Shown here in pieces: positions 19,681 to 30,463 of a stretch of DNA of 64,000 nucleotides (the stretch's first letter is position 1; each line of letters begins with the position of its first letter). The stretch is from Pyropia haitanensis (Eukaryota; Rhodophyta; Bangiophyceae; Bangiales; Bangiaceae). A program made the position numbers and the translations under genes. The stretch covers positions 5,669,874-5,733,873 of the forward strand of contig SDUX01000002.1 of assembly GCA_008729055.1 (NCBI GenBank), written 5' to 3'. The notes under the pieces are model-generated. The model ran no database searches. It was not told the origin of the DNA and saw only the letters and a list, made by a program, of their open reading frames with translations.

Positions 19681-22377
19681 CTACATCATGCCAAACACGG
19701 CGGCCGGCGCGCCCTCCCCAAGCGCCTCCTCCGGCTCTCCCCACTCCCGCCCAACGGGCGGCGCAAACGCCTCAATCATTCCCCGGATGGCGGCCACGCC
19801 CAGCCGCAGCTGCACCAAGTCGGGCCCCGTCAGCAGCGACGGTGCGGCGCCCGCACCGCGGCCGTCCCCACATCGCTGCAGCCGTACCAGCGCCGCGTCA
19901 AAGGCGGACAGGGTGCACCGGGGCGCCGCCAGCACCGCCGGGTCGGCGAGCGCGTGGCCGGCAAAGCGGACGACGGCGAGGCGCGCCAGGAGCGGGGACC
20001 AGGGGGGGCGCGCGTGGACCGCGGCGTCGGTGCCGGCAATGACCGCCGCGGTCACGTCAGGGAGGGTGTAGTAGGGCGTGCGGGGCGGCAGAGGAGCAGG
20101 CTGGGGGACTCCATTCGGCCCCCCCCCGCCGCCGGCAGCGTCACCGGGACGGCGGCCCAGCGACAGCAGCACCTCGTACGCGACCGCCGCGGTCCACGCG
20201 ACGGACCGGTGGGAAACCGCCGGCAGCGCGCGCGCCACCGCGTGCAACGGCGCGGCGGTCTGGCACCCCGGGTCGGGGTCGGTGAGGTCCGCGGCGGTAG
20301 CGGCAGCAAGCCTCGCCCGCGCGGCGGGCCACTCGCTAGCAGAGTACCAGTCGAGGCCTGCTACGATGAGGGTCTGAAGGGAAGGGCCAAGGAGGATGGC
20401 GCCGGTGGAGCACAGCAGCAGCCGGGCGGCGGTGGCGATAGCGGTGGCCACGTCTGCCTCGGTGCGCCAGGGAGTGGGCTCCCACACCACCGCCGCCACG
20501 CGGGGACGGGTGGCCGCCGCCACCGCGGGCGACGGCGTGTCCACCTCCATTGCCGCCGTATCGCCGCCGCCTGCTGCGGCCGCCGCCACCGCCGTCGCCG
20601 CGGCCGCAGCCGCAGCTCCCGCCGATGGCGACTGCGGCGGCCGCGCCGCCGAGGCGGACCCCTCCTGGTTGACCGGCTCGGCCATGTCGCCGCTCGAGCC
20701 GGGCCCAAACGCCGACGCCATGCCAGAGGTGCGGGTGGCGCCGCTCGCCTGGGACCCAGACGGTGGGACCGCCGCCGCCGCGGCCGTCGCTGTTGCCTGC
20801 AAGTCGGCCACCGCCTCCCGGTCGTCCGGGCCGCCCCGGGTGCTGTCCGCCACTACCCACCGGCCCGTTCCCCGCGATGCGGCGGCCGCGCGGAGCGAGT
20901 GGGCGGCCAGGCCCAGCAGCCGCCGCAGCGCCACGGCCGCGGCCGCCCCGCCCCCAGCCGGTGCCGGGAGCCCCCGCTCCACCGCTCCGTCTAGGGTGGA
21001 CGGGTCCGCCACACGCTTTGCCGCCGCCGCCGCCGCGGCCGCTGGCGTGGCGGGCGCCTGCGGCGGGGGTGCCGCCTCCAGCACCGCCCCGTAGCTTTCC
21101 AGCACGGCCGCCACGGCGGGCCAGCCGATGCCCCCCCCGCTGGCGCCCCCCGCCGAGACCAGGTCGGCCAACACGGCCGCCGCCGCGTCGGCGCCGCCCC
21201 CGTCACCGGGCGGCCAGACCACCCGATGAAGCAGCCAGGTGGCGAGCGCAGGCGGCGGCTGGAGGCCAACGCACGACGCAAACATCACCGCGGCGGCGCC
21301 AGAAAAGGGGTCATCCTCCCCGCCGCCACCGCCGTCCGCGGCGGCGGCCACCCGCGACGCCGCGGCCGTCGCGGCGGCACGAAAAAAAGTGGCCAGCGGG
21401 TGGTCCAGCCCGGGCGGCGGCGCCGCCGCCACCGCCGGGATGGCCAGCGGCGCCACAAACACCTGCCGCGGCGACCGGTCGGCGGCGGCGTCAATGGTGA
21501 CCCCGCCCAGTGCCCCCGACACGCAGCCGTCGCGCGCCAGCCGTCGGGCGGCGACGAGGACCGGGTCGGCCACGCCCGCCGCGTCGAGCGGCAGCCCGTC
21601 TTGCGAGTCCTCCCACGACATGCCCGCCGCCGCGCCGCCGCCTGTGCCGCCCAAGTCGCCGCCCAGCAGCAAGCCGTCGACGCCAAAGGCGTGGACGGTC
21701 GCGGCCAACGCCGCCTCCGCACTGCCAGTGCCGTCGCGGCTGTCGCCGCCTTTGCCGCCGCCGTCGCCGCCGCCACCGCCGCCACCGCCGCCGAGCAGCG
21801 GGTTGGCGGCGGCGCCCCACCCGGCGGCGCCAAAACCAAACGCCCCGCCAGTGTTGCCCCCGGGCCGCCGCCGCGCCGCCCGCGCCGCCTGCGCCGCCGC
21901 CTCGGCCGCCTGGAGCGTCGCCACCTCCTCTCGTTTCGCCGCCACCTCCGCCCGCGCGGCGTCGGTGCGCTGCTTCTCCGCAAGGACGTCGGTGAGGCGC
22001 AGGCGGCCACGGCGGGCGGCGGCAAAGGCGCTGGCGGTGCCGACAATCCCCGACGCGGGGCTGAGGGCGCCCAGGCGGGGCGCGGGCGGCCGCGGCGTCC
22101 GGCCAGACACACGGGAGGGCAGCGGGCGGGACGGTGGGGAAGCCAGCAGCGAGTCCTCGTCCTCCTCCTCATCCTCTGATGACGCTGGCGCGGGGACGGC
22201 CACGGGCTCGGAAGCGGCGCCGTTGCCGTTGGCAGCGCCGGCGTTGCGGCGTGCGGAACGCGTGAGGCGAGGGCCAGGCGGGGATGCGGGTGGTGAATCG
22301 CACATGGCGTCCTCTTCGGCGGCATCGGCTTCACCCTGGGCGTGGGTGCCAGCGGCAGACACAGCCCGCCGGGGCAT
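19681..22377 (-). CDS. large unrecognised protein, 898 aa, acidic N-terminus and helical body
   Basis: Uninterrupted minus-strand frame from the ATG at 22377 (MPRRAVSAAG) to TAG at 19681-19683, intact across many G/C-rich stretches, which argues for selection on the frame. The N-terminal 100 residues are disordered with an acidic serine patch (SSEDEEEDEDSLL). About residues 130-165 form a charged Ala/Glu-rich helix or coiled coil (AARAEVAAKREEVATLQAAE). Long Gly/Ala linkers separate blocks that look folded, such as DPVLVAARRLARDGCVSG, LATWLLHRVVWPP and LDWYSASEWPAARARLAA, and a C-terminal PDLVQLRLGVAAIRGMIEAF. The all-helical blocks could be a HEAT-like or SLF2/CANIN-type scaffold (Smc5/6 partners), but this is a weak resemblance only. 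A nuclear scaffold is a reasonable guess; no function is assigned. Confidence 0.7.
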   Translation of the reverse strand: MPRRAVSAAGTHAQGEADAAEEDAMCDSPPASPPGPRLTRSARRNAGAANGNGAASEPVAVPAPASSEDEEEDEDSLLASPPSRPLPSRVSGRTPRPPAPRLGALSPASGIVGTASAFAAARRGRLRLTDVLAEKQRTDAARAEVAAKREEVATLQAAEAAAQAARAARRRPGGNTGGAFGFGAAGWGAAANPLLGGGGGGGGGDGGGKGGDSRDGTGSAEAALAATVHAFGVDGLLLGGDLGGTGGGAAAGMSWEDSQDGLPLDAAGVADPVLVAARRLARDGCVSGALGGVTIDAAADRSPRQVFVAPLAIPAVAAAPPPGLDHPLATFFRAAATAAASRVAAAADGGGGGEDDPFSGAAAVMFASCVGLQPPPALATWLLHRVVWPPGDGGGADAAAAVLADLVSAGGASGGGIGWPAVAAVLESYGAVLEAAPPPQAPATPAAAAAAAAKRVADPSTLDGAVERGLPAPAGGGAAAAVALRRLLGLAAHSLRAAAASRGTGRWVVADSTRGGPDDREAVADLQATATAAAAAVPPSGSQASGATRTSGMASAFGPGSSGDMAEPVNQEGSASAARPPQSPSAGAAAAAAATAVAAAAAGGGDTAAMEVDTPSPAVAAATRPRVAAVVWEPTPWRTEADVATAIATAARLLLCSTGAILLGPSLQTLIVAGLDWYSASEWPAARARLAAATAADLTDPDPGCQTAAPLHAVARALPAVSHRSVAWTAAVAYEVLLSLGRRPGDAAGGGGGPNGVPQPAPLPPRTPYYTLPDVTAAVIAGTDAAVHARPPWSPLLARLAVVRFAGHALADPAVLAAPRCTLSAFDAALVRLQRCGDGRGAGAAPSLLTGPDLVQLRLGVAAIRGMIEAFAPPVGREWGEPEEALGEGAPAAVFGMM

Positions 22378-23447
22378 CGTCGCGGGCAGGCGAAAACAGC
22401 CACAGGTGCAAGTGGGATGGGGGGAAGCGAGACGTGATCAAAGAGGCTTGGGAGTCTGCAGCAAACAGCACTCTGCAAGTGACCGTCGAGGTACAAGAGA
22501 AGAGCGGTGCAGGGGTGGGGAAGAGAAGGGGGGGGGCGGAGGGGGTGGCGTACTGTACGGCTACCCCAAAGCGCGGGCGTCCGCACTGCAGCGGGTACGA
22601 GGGACAGGCACGAAGTCGCCGCGGCCGCTACAGGCTCGCTTCCGATTCAGTCAAGTGGTGCCTTGGCGGGAATTGCGGATGCCCCATGAGTGTGCAGTTA
22701 TCGCGGCCAAAGCTGTGCTTTCCGTAATTTTAGTGTACAGCAACACTGTCAGCCGGGGACGCAAGGGACACGCGCGGGTTACCGGGAGCGAGCGACGGCG
22801 CTTCACCCCGTCTGGATCCCCGACGGGCCGGGCGGCCCTCTCGTCGGCCCGGTTGGGAGGCGCCCGCCCAGAGAGACCCAGTGCCGCTGTCGCAGCTGCG
22901 TGCGGCACCACGCCCGGGAGGGCGTGGCCCTCGCCTTGCCTGTGGGGCGCGAGGACGACCGATTGCCCAGGGGGCCGGTCATCGTTGGCAGGACGCCTGC
23001 GTGGCACAGCCATGCAGGGGTGCTCCAGGGGGATGGGAGGGGGGGGGGGGGGAGGGTTTCCCAACTCAGTCCGCTGTCTGCGACAGCCCCAGGCAAGACC
23101 GCCAGCGCCCGCGCGGTACCCCGTCGGGCTGCGCTGCGGGTTGCACAGCCCGCGCTCGCAGTGCCGACCCGCGCTGACCGAAGCCGCGGCCCTTTTACAG
23201 GCGCCTTCTCTTTTTGAGCTTGCATCTGGCTGTCCGTTTTCGTTTCTCCCTTCGGGTGCGTCCTTTCGCATACGTCTCAGTGTGCACGTACCCTTCTTCG
23301 CCTCTGCGTCGTCACTGGGAAGGCCCTCTCTGAGCTTGGCCACACACTCTTCCTGCCGCCCTTGCACCCCCCCCACCCGACAACCGCGCATCTTGTCGAC
23401 GGCCCCTTTCTCTCCCCAACGATCTGCATCCTCTCGCCCCCCCAAGG
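22378..23447. other. intergenic region between divergent genes
   Basis: About 1.07 kb separating the starts of the 898-aa gene (minus) and the small membrane protein gene (plus), so it should hold both promoters. The part at about 22640-22760 is less GC-rich. The stretch at 23180-23447 is pyrimidine-rich, as expected for a leader before 23448. No gene is supported. Confidence 0.5.
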
Positions 23448-24294
23448 ATGATCCGCGGCCCTGATGGGCGGGCCCGCCGCGCCCCCCCCCTGCCGCTGCC
23501 CTTCTCCCTCGGCATGTACTGTGGCTGCTTTGTGCTCGCCTCGCTCGTCTTTTCCTTCCTCGTGTTGATACTGCTTGCGTGCAACGCCTTTGCGGCCGTC
23601 CTTGTGAGCTTCCCCCTGGGCCTCCTCTCCGACATGGTCCGCTGGTTTATGGGGCGCATGGCCCTCGCGGCTGGCCGCAGCGCGAGCGCGCAGACCCGCT
23701 TCACGGTCATTGGGTGTGGCGCCTACGGCACGGTCGCGTCGTTGGCGCACGTCGCTGCCGACGGCACCGACACTGGCGCCGCCGCCGCCGCCACCGCCGA
23801 GGCGCCACGCGCCAGCCTCGTGCGCGAGTGCGCGCGCCTAGCCGCGGTCATTGCCGAGAGCGGCCGCTACCGCCGGGCGCCCCTGTCCGGCACCATGCCC
23901 ATCATCGCGGTCGGCGGCGCCCTCACCGCCGCCGCCGACGCGGTCGGCCCCGCGGGGGTGGCGCTCGCGCTCGCCGCCGCGGTGGCGCTCGTCGCCGCCC
24001 GTGGCGCGGCGGCGCGGCCCGCCGCGTCCCTGGCGGTGTGGGCGTCGGCCGCGGCGGGGCGGTGGCGGGTGCCGGCGGTGGCGGGGTGGCCGGCCTGGCC
24101 GACCGGCCCGCCGCGGCGGCCGCGGCGGCCGCCGCCGGCGTGGCGGTGGCCGCGCCCGCCGTGGGCGGCCGCCGCCGCGGCGGCCGGGCGGGCGCACCCG
24201 CCAGACGCGCTCGTCGAGCAAGAGGGCCGCCGCCCGCCGGCGGCGGGCGGCGACGGCTGGGCCACCGACGACGACGCCGACGGCACGCCGCGGT

Positions 24295-24336
<42 letters not shown>

Positions 24337-24440
24337 GTGAGCGGCGGCTGGTGGCGCGCCGGCCGCTGACGCGCAGCGAGGCGCGGCGGCGCCAGATCAA
24401 GGCCGACGCGTCGGCGCACGACGGCAGCGGCTGGCGGTGA
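23448..24440 (+). CDS. integral membrane protein of unknown function, 330 aa
   Basis: Frame from an ATG at 23448 to TGA at 24438-24440. The N-terminal part carries one long, uncharged hydrophobic region (about residues 21-60, containing CFVLASLVFSFLVLILLAC), likely one or two membrane helices. A second hydrophobic hairpin lies at about residues 148-186 (TMPIIAVGGALTAAADAVG then GVALALAAAVALVAA). Between them is a soluble stretch with RFTVIGCGAYGTVASLAHV. The C-terminal third is Pro/Arg/Ala-rich, then acidic (DDDADG), then Ala-rich, and ends in a charged RRQIKADAS segment. No family is recognised. The N-terminal half reads as genuine; the C-terminal half is so GC-biased that its exact sequence depends on correct homopolymer lengths. 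Confidence 0.55.
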
Positions 24441-26937
24441 GAGCGGAGCGTCGTCGCCTGTGAAGGTGCGGGGGGGGGGGGGGGGGGGGTGGGGGACAGG
24501 GGGCGGGCGGCTCGCCAAGCAAGGGGACCAAGGGCGTTGTGGGGGTGCTGTTTGGGGAAGGGGGGGGGGGGGGGGGGGGCGGGGGAGGGTGGTTCACCCC
24601 CGTGACCGCCGCCTGCGGTGACGGGTGCCACGCTGACACGCGCGGCGGCCGCTCGCGGCGCGCCGCCGTGCGGCGGCCCGTCGGGTGGCGCGGCGGCGGC
24701 AGCGCGAGCGGGTGGGGTGGACCGGGTTCCGCGCGGGGGTGTGTCGGCCCACCACTGTTGGCGGTAGGGGTTGTGGGTGGGGGTGGGAGGGGACGGCGGC
24801 GCACGTGGGGGGGGGGGGTTGTGTGCCCACACCGGTAGGGCGTGACGTCTCGGGTCGCCGCCGGTAGCCGCGGCCGTGCGCTCTGGTCTTAGCGTCTGCG
24901 GTGGCTGGCGATAAAACGACGTGCGGCGGCGGCATACACGACGAGCCGCGCCGACCGTTTGCCGACGGCGGCGGGGCGGGTCGGCCCGCCTGGGTGGGGG
25001 CGGCGGCTCGTGCGCGAGCGTGGGGGGGGACAGGGGAAACACGCGCCGGCGGGCGCCACCGGCACTGCCCACACCAACCGACCGCGCCGCGCCAAGCGCG
25101 GCCGTGCCCGGGACGGCCGCCGTCTGCGGCCACTACGGCGCGGCGGGTGCGCACCGGCGGCGGCGGCGGCGGCCAAACCGCGCCGCCCGCCGTGGCGCTG
25201 TCACCCGACGGCCCGCGTCGTCGTTTGGGCCGCCGCGCGCGCGGCGTCGCGGCGGCCGCCACCGCCAACCGCGCCGCGGCGGCCGGGCGGGCGCGGCGGC
25301 AATGGCGGCTGCCGCCGCGCGCGTCCAAACCTGTGGCGGGGCGGCGCGACGCCCGCGCCGCGCCGCCCGCCCGTCCGCGTCGGCCGGCGTGGCGGCGCCG
25401 GCCGCGGCACCCACCCAGCCGTGGTGCGTCCGTGGTGGGATTGCCCCAGCGGGGGGGGGGGGGGGGGGGGCGGCGCGGCGCGGGGGGGGGGGGAGGGGTG
25501 GGGGGGGGGAGGGGGGGGGTAGGGGTGCAGACGCCGCGTGCGCGGCGCGCCCCCAACGGCCGGCCGGCGCCCCCCCCCCCGGCGGGTGTCGACGGCGCGG
25601 CGGCGGCGGCGGCGGGCGGCCGCGGCGGGCGGCCGCCGCTGCGCGCGGCGCCCCCCCCCGCGGTGGCCCCCGCCCGCCGCAGCCCTGTTGCCGCCGTCGC
25701 CGCACCCCGTGGCGCGGCGGCCGGCACGCCGACCGGCGGCGGTGACGCGGCCGACGCGGGCGGCCGCACCGCCGGCGGGGGGGGACGAGCCCGCGGCGCC
25801 GCGGCGCGGCGCGGCGCGGCCAGCCCGTCGGGGCCTCCACCCTCCCCCCCCCCCCCCCCCGGTGCGGATCGTGTGGGCGGTGTGCCCCTTGGGGCGTCCG
25901 CGCAGGGCCCGTCCCCGCTTGCGCAGTGTCTACCGGTACTCACCCCGCGAGGCGGCCGCCCTCTGCCAGTGGGCGAGACGTCCGCGCCGCCTCGTGGAGC
26001 GGCGCTGCTGGTAGACGGGATCCCCCGCGGCGTCGCGACGCGGCCGCGACGCCGCGCGCGACGCGCCACGCCCGCGGCCGCGGGCGGCGGGGTTGTCGGT
26101 GCGTCCCCCCCCCCCCCCCCCCCCAACCTTCCCCCCCCCCCCCCCCCAACCCTCCCCCCCCCCCCCCCCACGAGGCGCCCCCCCCGCGACGCACCGCGGC
26201 GGCCGCCGCCGCGACCGCGCACGCGTGCACCAATGGCGCTGCCGCGGCGGCCGGCGCGAGCGGCCCCCCCCCCCCCCCCCGCCGCGGGCGACGCGACCGC
26301 CGCCGCCGCCGCCGCGGCGCGGCCGCCGCGGCCGGCCGGTGCGGGGTGGGGCGGCGCGGCCGCCGCGCGGCCGCCGCCGCCGCCGCAGCGGTTGGCGGGC
26401 GGCGACCGCGGCGGCGGCGGTGGCCGCTGGCGGCGGCGGTGGCCGCGGCGGCCGCGGCGGCGGCGCGGGCGGCGGCGGCCGCACGGCGCGTCAATGGCAC
26501 CGCGGCGGCGGCGCCGCCCCCCCCACCCTTCCGTCACGAGCGGCCCCCCCTCCCCCCCCAAACCCCCATTGGCACCCCCCCCCTCCCCCCCCCTGCCGTG
26601 CCGCGTCCCCCCTCAGCGGCAGCGGCGGTGACAGCTGCCGTCACAGCCGACAAAGCGGCGGCGGCCCCCCCCCCCCTTCCCCCCCGGCGGTCAGCAGGCC
26701 CCCCCGCCACGCATTGCCTTACCGTCACCCCCCCCCCCCCCCCCCCCCCGCCGCCGCCGCCGCCCGCCGCCGCCGCCGCGGCACTCGTAGTGGCGGGTCG
26801 GCCCCCCGCCGCCCCCCCCCCGCGGCAGCGCGCCACGCCGCGCCGGCCGGGGACGGCCGCCGCCGCCGCGGGGGGTGTGGGCGGCGGCGGCGGCGCGGCC
26901 CGCGGCGCGGCGTGGCCGCGGCGCGTGCCGCGGGCGG

Positions 26938-26968
<31 letters not shown>

Positions 26969-27429
26969 GGGCGGCGGGTCGGTCGGTTTCCCCGCTGCCG
27001 GCGGGTCGGCGGCCGCCGGGGGGGGGGCACGCGCGCGTCGCTGCGCCCTGCCCTCCCTCCCCCCCCCCCCCCCCCCCACCGCCGCCTCGCTCGACGGGTG
27101 GTTGCGTGCACCCCCTCCCTGGTGACCGTGGTGGTGGCGGTGGTGGGGGGAGGTGTAGGCGGTGGGTGGGAGAGGGGGGGGGGGGGGTGCGGCCGCCGGA
27201 GGGGGCACCGCCGCCGCCGCCGCCGCCGCCGTGACCGCCGCGGCGGCGGCGGTGGTGGCCACGGCGGACGGCCGGATGGCGGTGGTGGCAGCGGCTGGCA
27301 GCGGCGGCGGTGGTCGCCACGGCGGTGCGTGTCGGGGGGGGGGGGGGGGGGGGGGGGAGGGAGAGGGGGGGAAGGGCGACGGGGGGAGGGGGGGGGGGGG
27401 CGTCGCGCCGCGGGGGCGGGTTGGACAAG

Positions 27430-27466
<37 letters not shown>

Positions 27467-27931
27467 GCGGTGGTGTGTGCGCGGCTGCGGCGCCCCCCCC
27501 CCCCGCGGCCGCCGCGGCCGCCGACCGCGGCCGCCGCCGCACGGCCGCCGCGGCGGCAACGCCGCGGCGGCCGCGCGCCGCGCCGCGCCGCGGCGCGTAC
27601 CCCGCGCGCGGGCGGGGCCGAGCGTCGACGCGGGGGTGGACCTCCCCCCCCCCCCCCCCCCCCCCCCTCACCTCCCCCCCCCCCCCCCCCCCGTGGCCAA
27701 CGCCGCCCATCCCCACCCCCCCCGCACGCGGGTACGCCCAGCCGGCCAGCCACCGACGGCGGCCGCGCCGCGCCGCCCGCCGCGGGCCGCCCCAGGGGGG
27801 GCGGAACACCCGCCCGCCGCCGCGACGCGGCCGCGCCGCCGCGGCGCCGCCGCGGGCGGCCGCCGCCCCGTGCCCGCCGCCGCCGCCGCCTCCCCCCCGC
27901 CGCCGCCGCCGTCTCCGCCGCCGCTGCCGCC

Positions 27932-27966
<35 letters not shown>

Positions 27967-28764
27967 CACCACCGCTGCCGCCCCAGCCGCTGCCGCGACA
28001 GCCTCCCGCGGGCGACTGCCGCCGACAGCCGCCGCGGCCGCCGGCCGCCACGGCCGCCGGTTGCCAATGGGCAGCCGCTGCCGCCGCCGCCGCCGCCGCC
28101 GCCACTGGCGGGGAGGGGGAGTAAGGGAGGGGGGGGGGGGGGGGTGTGGGGGGCGGCGTGCACCGCCGCCCACGGGCGGGTTTGGCCGCGTGCGCCGCGC
28201 CCGCGGCGCGTGACGGGGCGCGGCGGCTTTCCCCCCCCCCCCCCCTCCGCCTCGGCGGCCGGCCCACCCGCCGGTCCGCGGCGGCGGCGCGGCCGCCCCG
28301 CGGCGGGGTGTACGGCCGCGGCGGCGGCGGCGGGGGTGGCACCGACGCGTCGGGGCGCCGCCGCCGCCGCGGGTGTGGTTGTGGGCGGCGGTCGGGTGTG
28401 GCACGGGCGGTTGGGGGGGGGGGGGGGGGGGGGGGGGGTGGAGGGGGCTACGAGCCCCGACGGGGGGGTTGGGGGGGGGGGTAGGGGGGGGGGGGGTGCC
28501 GCCGCGGTGGCGCGTCGCCCCTTGCCTGTGGGTGTCCCCCTCCCCCCCCCCGGTCCCTTTCCCGTCTGCCAGTCTGGCGTGGGGGGGGGCGGTGGCGGCA
28601 GCCGCACGCGCCGTGGCGGCGGCAGAGGGGCGTGGGGCGTCGCGGCCGCGGCGGCGGCGGCGGCGGCGGGGGTGGGGGTGGGGGTGGCGCCTCGTTCCCA
28701 CTCCCCCCCCCCCCCCCCCTGCCGGTTGCCCCGTCGCGGGCACCCTCTGGCGGCGTCTCCACCT

Positions 28765-28800
<36 letters not shown>

Positions 28801-29074
28801 CCGTCTACCCGCCGGGCACTTGTATATAACCGCCGCGGCGGGCGCCGCGTCTCTGGGGAGTGCCGCCCGCCCACAGCACCACCCGCCGCCGCCGCCGCCC
28901 CCGCCCCCGCCCGCCCCACGCCGCGGACGACCGCCGCGCGCGCCGTCGACGCCCGCCCCGTCGCCGCCGGGCCGCGCCGTCGCCCCCCCCCGCCCCGCGC
29001 CGCCCCATCCCCGCTTCCCCCCCCCCCCTCCCCCCCCCCCGTGGGGTGTCGCTCCCAACCCGCCGGCGCGCGCC
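24441..29074. repeat. extreme G/C low-complexity tract, no supportable gene
   Basis: About 4.6 kb composed almost wholly of CGG/CCG-type triplets, G/C homopolymers and short GC palindromes, with hardly any A or T. Examples are a 26-G run at 28413-28438 and a 31-C run at 28766-28796; dozens of runs exceed ten bases on both strands. Because stop codons need A and T, all six frames stay open for hundreds of codons; those frames code Arg/Pro/Gly/Ala repeats and contain no domain. I read the tract as non-coding. Such sequence is prone to G-quadruplex and i-motif structure and to assembly error, so its exact length is unreliable. The Hint-domain gene begins at its right edge. Confidence 0.75.
28766..28796 (+). 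repeat. 31-base poly-C run
   Basis: Longest uninterrupted homopolymer I counted in the window, about 280 bases upstream of the Hint-domain start codon. Its true length is doubtful, given the evidence elsewhere in the window that G/C runs are undercalled. Confidence 0.8.
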
Positions 29075-30463
29075 ATGGGCAGGGTGGGCGTCACGGCCGT
29101 GGCGGCCGCCGCGGCGGTTGCGGTCGCGGCGTGGCCCGCTGCGACGACGGTGGGGGTGGCGGTGCCCGCGGCGGCGCGCGCGTTTGCGCCCAACAACCTC
29201 TTTGGCCGCTACACCCGCTTCATCGAGACGGTCGGCGACAATGTGCCGCGGTGCCCGCAGGTCGTGTCGCACTTTAACAGCGGCGCGCCGCAGGATGGGG
29301 GCGGCGTCGTCGTGCCGCCCAAGTCGTACACGATGGACGGCGCAGCGTGCGACCGGGAGCTGGTGCTGACGTCCAGCGACCAGCTGTCCGAGGACAACCT
29401 CCCCTCCGACGTGACCGCCAACGACAACGCGGTCGCGATCGCGACGGAGCTGTTTGAGAAGAGCACGGGCTTTTGGCTGGGCAGCGCGGGGCGGACGTGC
29501 GGCAAGTTCCGGTGGCCGGTGGACACGTCGGTCATGTTCTTTGAGGAGACCGAGTCGATTTCGCTGCTGCTCGGCACGGAGCTGACGCCCCAGTTCAAGT
29601 ACATGTTTGTCGCCGGCCGCGGCTTTACGTGCGCGTACCGGGCGCAGCCAAAGACCGGGCCCGTCAGCGGGGGGGAGGCCGACGTGGACGGCGGCGACGG
29701 CGGCGACGCGGCGCCGGTGGTGGCCGGCGACGGCGGCGGCGACGACGACGACACGGACGCGGACAGCGACGGGGAGGATACCTCCGAGGACACGTCGCCC
29801 GTGACGGCGCCCGTCACGGTCGACGAGTCGGACGGGGAGGGGACGGACAGCGACACGAGCGACTCGGACGGGGAGGACGACGACGACGACCTCGACCCGT
29901 CCCCGTCGGAAGACGAGAGCGCCTGCTTCCCCGCCGCCGCGCGGGTGACGCTCGCCGACGGCACCGCCATCGGCGTCGACGTCCTCGCGCGCGGCCACAC
30001 GGTGCGCGTCGGCGGCGGTGGGGCGGCCACCTCTGAGGTGTTCCTCTTTTCGCACAAGGTCGCCGGCGGGGACCACCCGTACACGCGGCTGGTGACGCCC
30101 GCGGGGTCGCTCACCGCCTCGGCGGGGCACTACGTGTACGCCAACGGGGCGCTCAAGGCGGCGGGCGCGGTCGTTGTCGGGGACACCCTCGAGACCGCCG
30201 CCGGCGACGCGGTGCCCGTCACCGCCGTCACCACCGTCCGCGCGGCGGGGCTGTACGCGCCGCACACCCTCCACGGCGACGTTGTCGTCGACGGCTTCCG
30301 CGTCAGCACCTACACGACGGCGGTCGCGCCGGCGGTCGCGCACGCGCTCCTCGCGCCCGTCCGCGCCGCGTACCGGGCGGGCGTGGACGTGGTCGGCGAC
30401 CGCCTCGAGGGCGGCAGCCGCTTCCTCGCGGCCATCGCGCCCAAGGGCAAGGACGCCTACTGA
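29075..30463 (+). CDS. secreted protein with C-terminal hedgehog-type Hint (Hog) domain
   Basis: Intronless, 462 aa, ATG at 29075 in a strong context (GCGCCATGGGC). Residues 1-36 are a signal peptide (MGRVGVTAVAAAAAVAVAAW). An N-terminal domain with four cysteines (about 37-190; FAPNNLFGRYTRFIETVG to GRGFTCAYRA) matches no family I know. An acidic, repeat-like linker (about 198-282, Asp/Glu/Ser/Thr/Gly) follows. The Hint domain starts at Cys284 (ACFPAAARVTLADG), has a block-B His352 (LTASAGHYVY) and ends in GLYAPHTLHGDVVVDGF then RVSTYT. These match the Hog fold, in which the N-terminal Cys makes an N-to-S acyl shift and cleaves the chain before itself. In hedgehogs the last motif reads SCY; here it is STY, so that cysteine is absent. 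Expected outcome is release of the N-terminal domain plus acidic linker; whether a lipid or water is the acceptor is unknown. Confidence 0.8.
   Translation: MGRVGVTAVAAAAAVAVAAWPAATTVGVAVPAAARAFAPNNLFGRYTRFIETVGDNVPRCPQVVSHFNSGAPQDGGGVVVPPKSYTMDGAACDRELVLTSSDQLSEDNLPSDVTANDNAVAIATELFEKSTGFWLGSAGRTCGKFRWPVDTSVMFFEETESISLLLGTELTPQFKYMFVAGRGFTCAYRAQPKTGPVSGGEADVDGGDGGDAAPVVAGDGGGDDDDTDADSDGEDTSEDTSPVTAPVTVDESDGEGTDSDTSDSDGEDDDDDLDPSPSEDESACFPAAARVTLADGTAIGVDVLARGHTVRVGGGGAATSEVFLFSHKVAGGDHPYTRLVTPAGSLTASAGHYVYANGALKAAGAVVVGDTLETAAGDAVPVTAVTTVRAAGLYAPHTLHGDVVVDGFRVSTYTTAVAPAVAHALLAPVRAAYRAGVDVVGDRLEGGSRFLAAIAPKGKDAY

Noticed and set aside
24594..28919. Very long overlapping open frames on both strands in the GC tract
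   Set aside because: They arise because stop codons need A and T. Translations are Arg/Pro/Gly/Ala repeats with no domain, and frames overlap on all six tracks.
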